Positions 63,313-64,000 of a DNA stretch of 64,000 nt are shown here, piece after piece. The first letter of the stretch is position 1. Every line of letters begins with the position of its first letter. Source of the DNA: Ascaphus truei (Eukaryota > Chordata > Amphibia > Anura > Ascaphidae); assembly GCA_036426205.1 (NCBI GenBank), contig CM071570.1, positions 140,325,048-140,389,047 on the forward strand. The letters run 5' to 3'. The notes beneath the pieces are model-generated. The model saw only the letters and a program-made list of their open reading frames with translations. It did not search any database and was not told the origin of the DNA. Made by a program: the position numbers and the translations under genes.

Positions 63313-64000
63313 TATATTCTTTGAAGTGGCTGTTCAAGTTTTTTCAGATGAAATTCCCCACTGATTTTAATGGAACTTTTGTCAAAAAGCAGTCTGAAAG
63401 GCCACTTCCAGGTACAGAATTAGTTATAGAATGTATCCCTACATGAAACTGTAACATCAGTGCAGTCCTACTTTTAGCAACATACTGTACGTTATATGAG
63501 TTCTGCCAAGTTGTTAAAGTCTTATCATATCTGACATGTTTAACACTGTCTTAAAAATCATACTGCAGCCCAAGTGTGTTCTGCTTGGTATTATTCCATA
63601 ACACATCAACTTCTACCAGAAGACATCTTCCAGCCCTTAAAAGTGAATAGGTTGCTGGATGTGAACCAAGATGGCTGTGTCAAGCTAAAGCTCCTGGGCA
63701 GAAGAGTGATAATCCATAGTCATCCAGATGTAAATTTGCACAAGCATTTAGTAAAAATCACAAATTATGATTGATGAAACAACAGGGAGCCTATAGACCC
63801 AATATATATATAAATACCACGTGAGGTACGTGGCTGCATTCAGAAAACACAATACCCATAACAGGGGCCTAGCTGTCATGGCCGCAAATAAGGAGACATG
63901 GCAGCCCCATTACATCAGCAATCAGAAGCGCCTATGCAACCCCTGCTTCCAGTCGGAGCTTTCGCTCTCTGGGGCAAATATATTAAAGGCACAAAGGACA
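63313..64000. other. unassigned end of window
   Basis: No gene recognised. CCACGTGAGGTACGTGG (63818-63834) is a short palindrome containing an E-box. The last 150 bases are GC-richer and may begin another repeat. Confidence 0.5.

Overview
The window reads as intergenic or intronic DNA from a large, repeat-rich vertebrate genome, most likely an amphibian and probably a frog or toad. This rests on the mixture of elements seen: L1/Tx1-type, L2-type and CR1-type LINEs, several Penelope-like elements (PLEs) with GIY-YIG endonuclease domains and hammerhead-like motifs, a chromodomain Gypsy element, many solo LTRs, fold-back MITEs, a MIR-like SINE and a Harbinger-type Myb/SANT gene. I found no conserved single-copy host gene, no rRNA or tRNA gene and no CRISPR array. 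Apart from one spliced gene, the coding sequence is transposon-derived and mostly broken.

Layout. 1-1.9 kb is AT-rich with nothing recognised. 1.9-6 kb holds PLE pieces in both orientations, including an inverted junction and a decayed reverse transcriptase/GIY-YIG reading frame. 6-8 kb has a palindrome, a GC-rich minisatellite and a palindromic dispersed repeat that recurs at 22 kb. 8-15.4 kb is one minus-strand PLE. It was split by an LTR insertion (13721-14943, 5-bp duplication) and by a 5'-truncated LINE (9464-11599, about 17-bp duplication). The LINE itself carries an L2 fragment, an LTR fragment and a TTA-flanked MITE. 16.4-21.2 kb is a second minus-strand PLE, split inside its GIY-YIG region by a short LTR element (16845-19253, duplication GTAGG). 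22-27.5 kb contains MITEs, LTRs and a CR1 piece. 27.7-34.2 kb is an essentially full-length minus-strand L1/Tx1 LINE with a 16-bp target-site duplication, inactivated by a few frameshifts. 35-48.6 kb has solo LTRs with 4- or 5-bp duplications (one nested inside another), LINE tails, a third large minus-strand PLE (40.3-43.1 kb), a fold-back repeat and a SINE. 48.6-53.9 kb is AT-rich with one short CpG-rich LTR-like island. 53.9-57.2 kb is a 5'-truncated chromovirus (reverse transcriptase, RNase H, integrase, chromodomain, 3' LTR).

57.5-62.3 kb holds the best-preserved gene: a four-exon Myb/SANT-like gene of Harbinger type on the plus strand. All three introns are GT-AG and phase 1, and the joined frame is open for 624 codons. 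No Harbinger transposase is visible, so it is either half of a transposon running past the window or a separated, possibly domesticated, Myb gene. The last 1.7 kb holds a CA/TA microsatellite and a pair of inverted 70-bp arms.

The sequence gives relative insertion ages: the PLEs are old and repeatedly served as landing sites for younger LTR and LINE insertions. Target-site duplications support most of these joins, and the PLE reading frame resumes across them. All family names are by eye from motifs; no database was searched.
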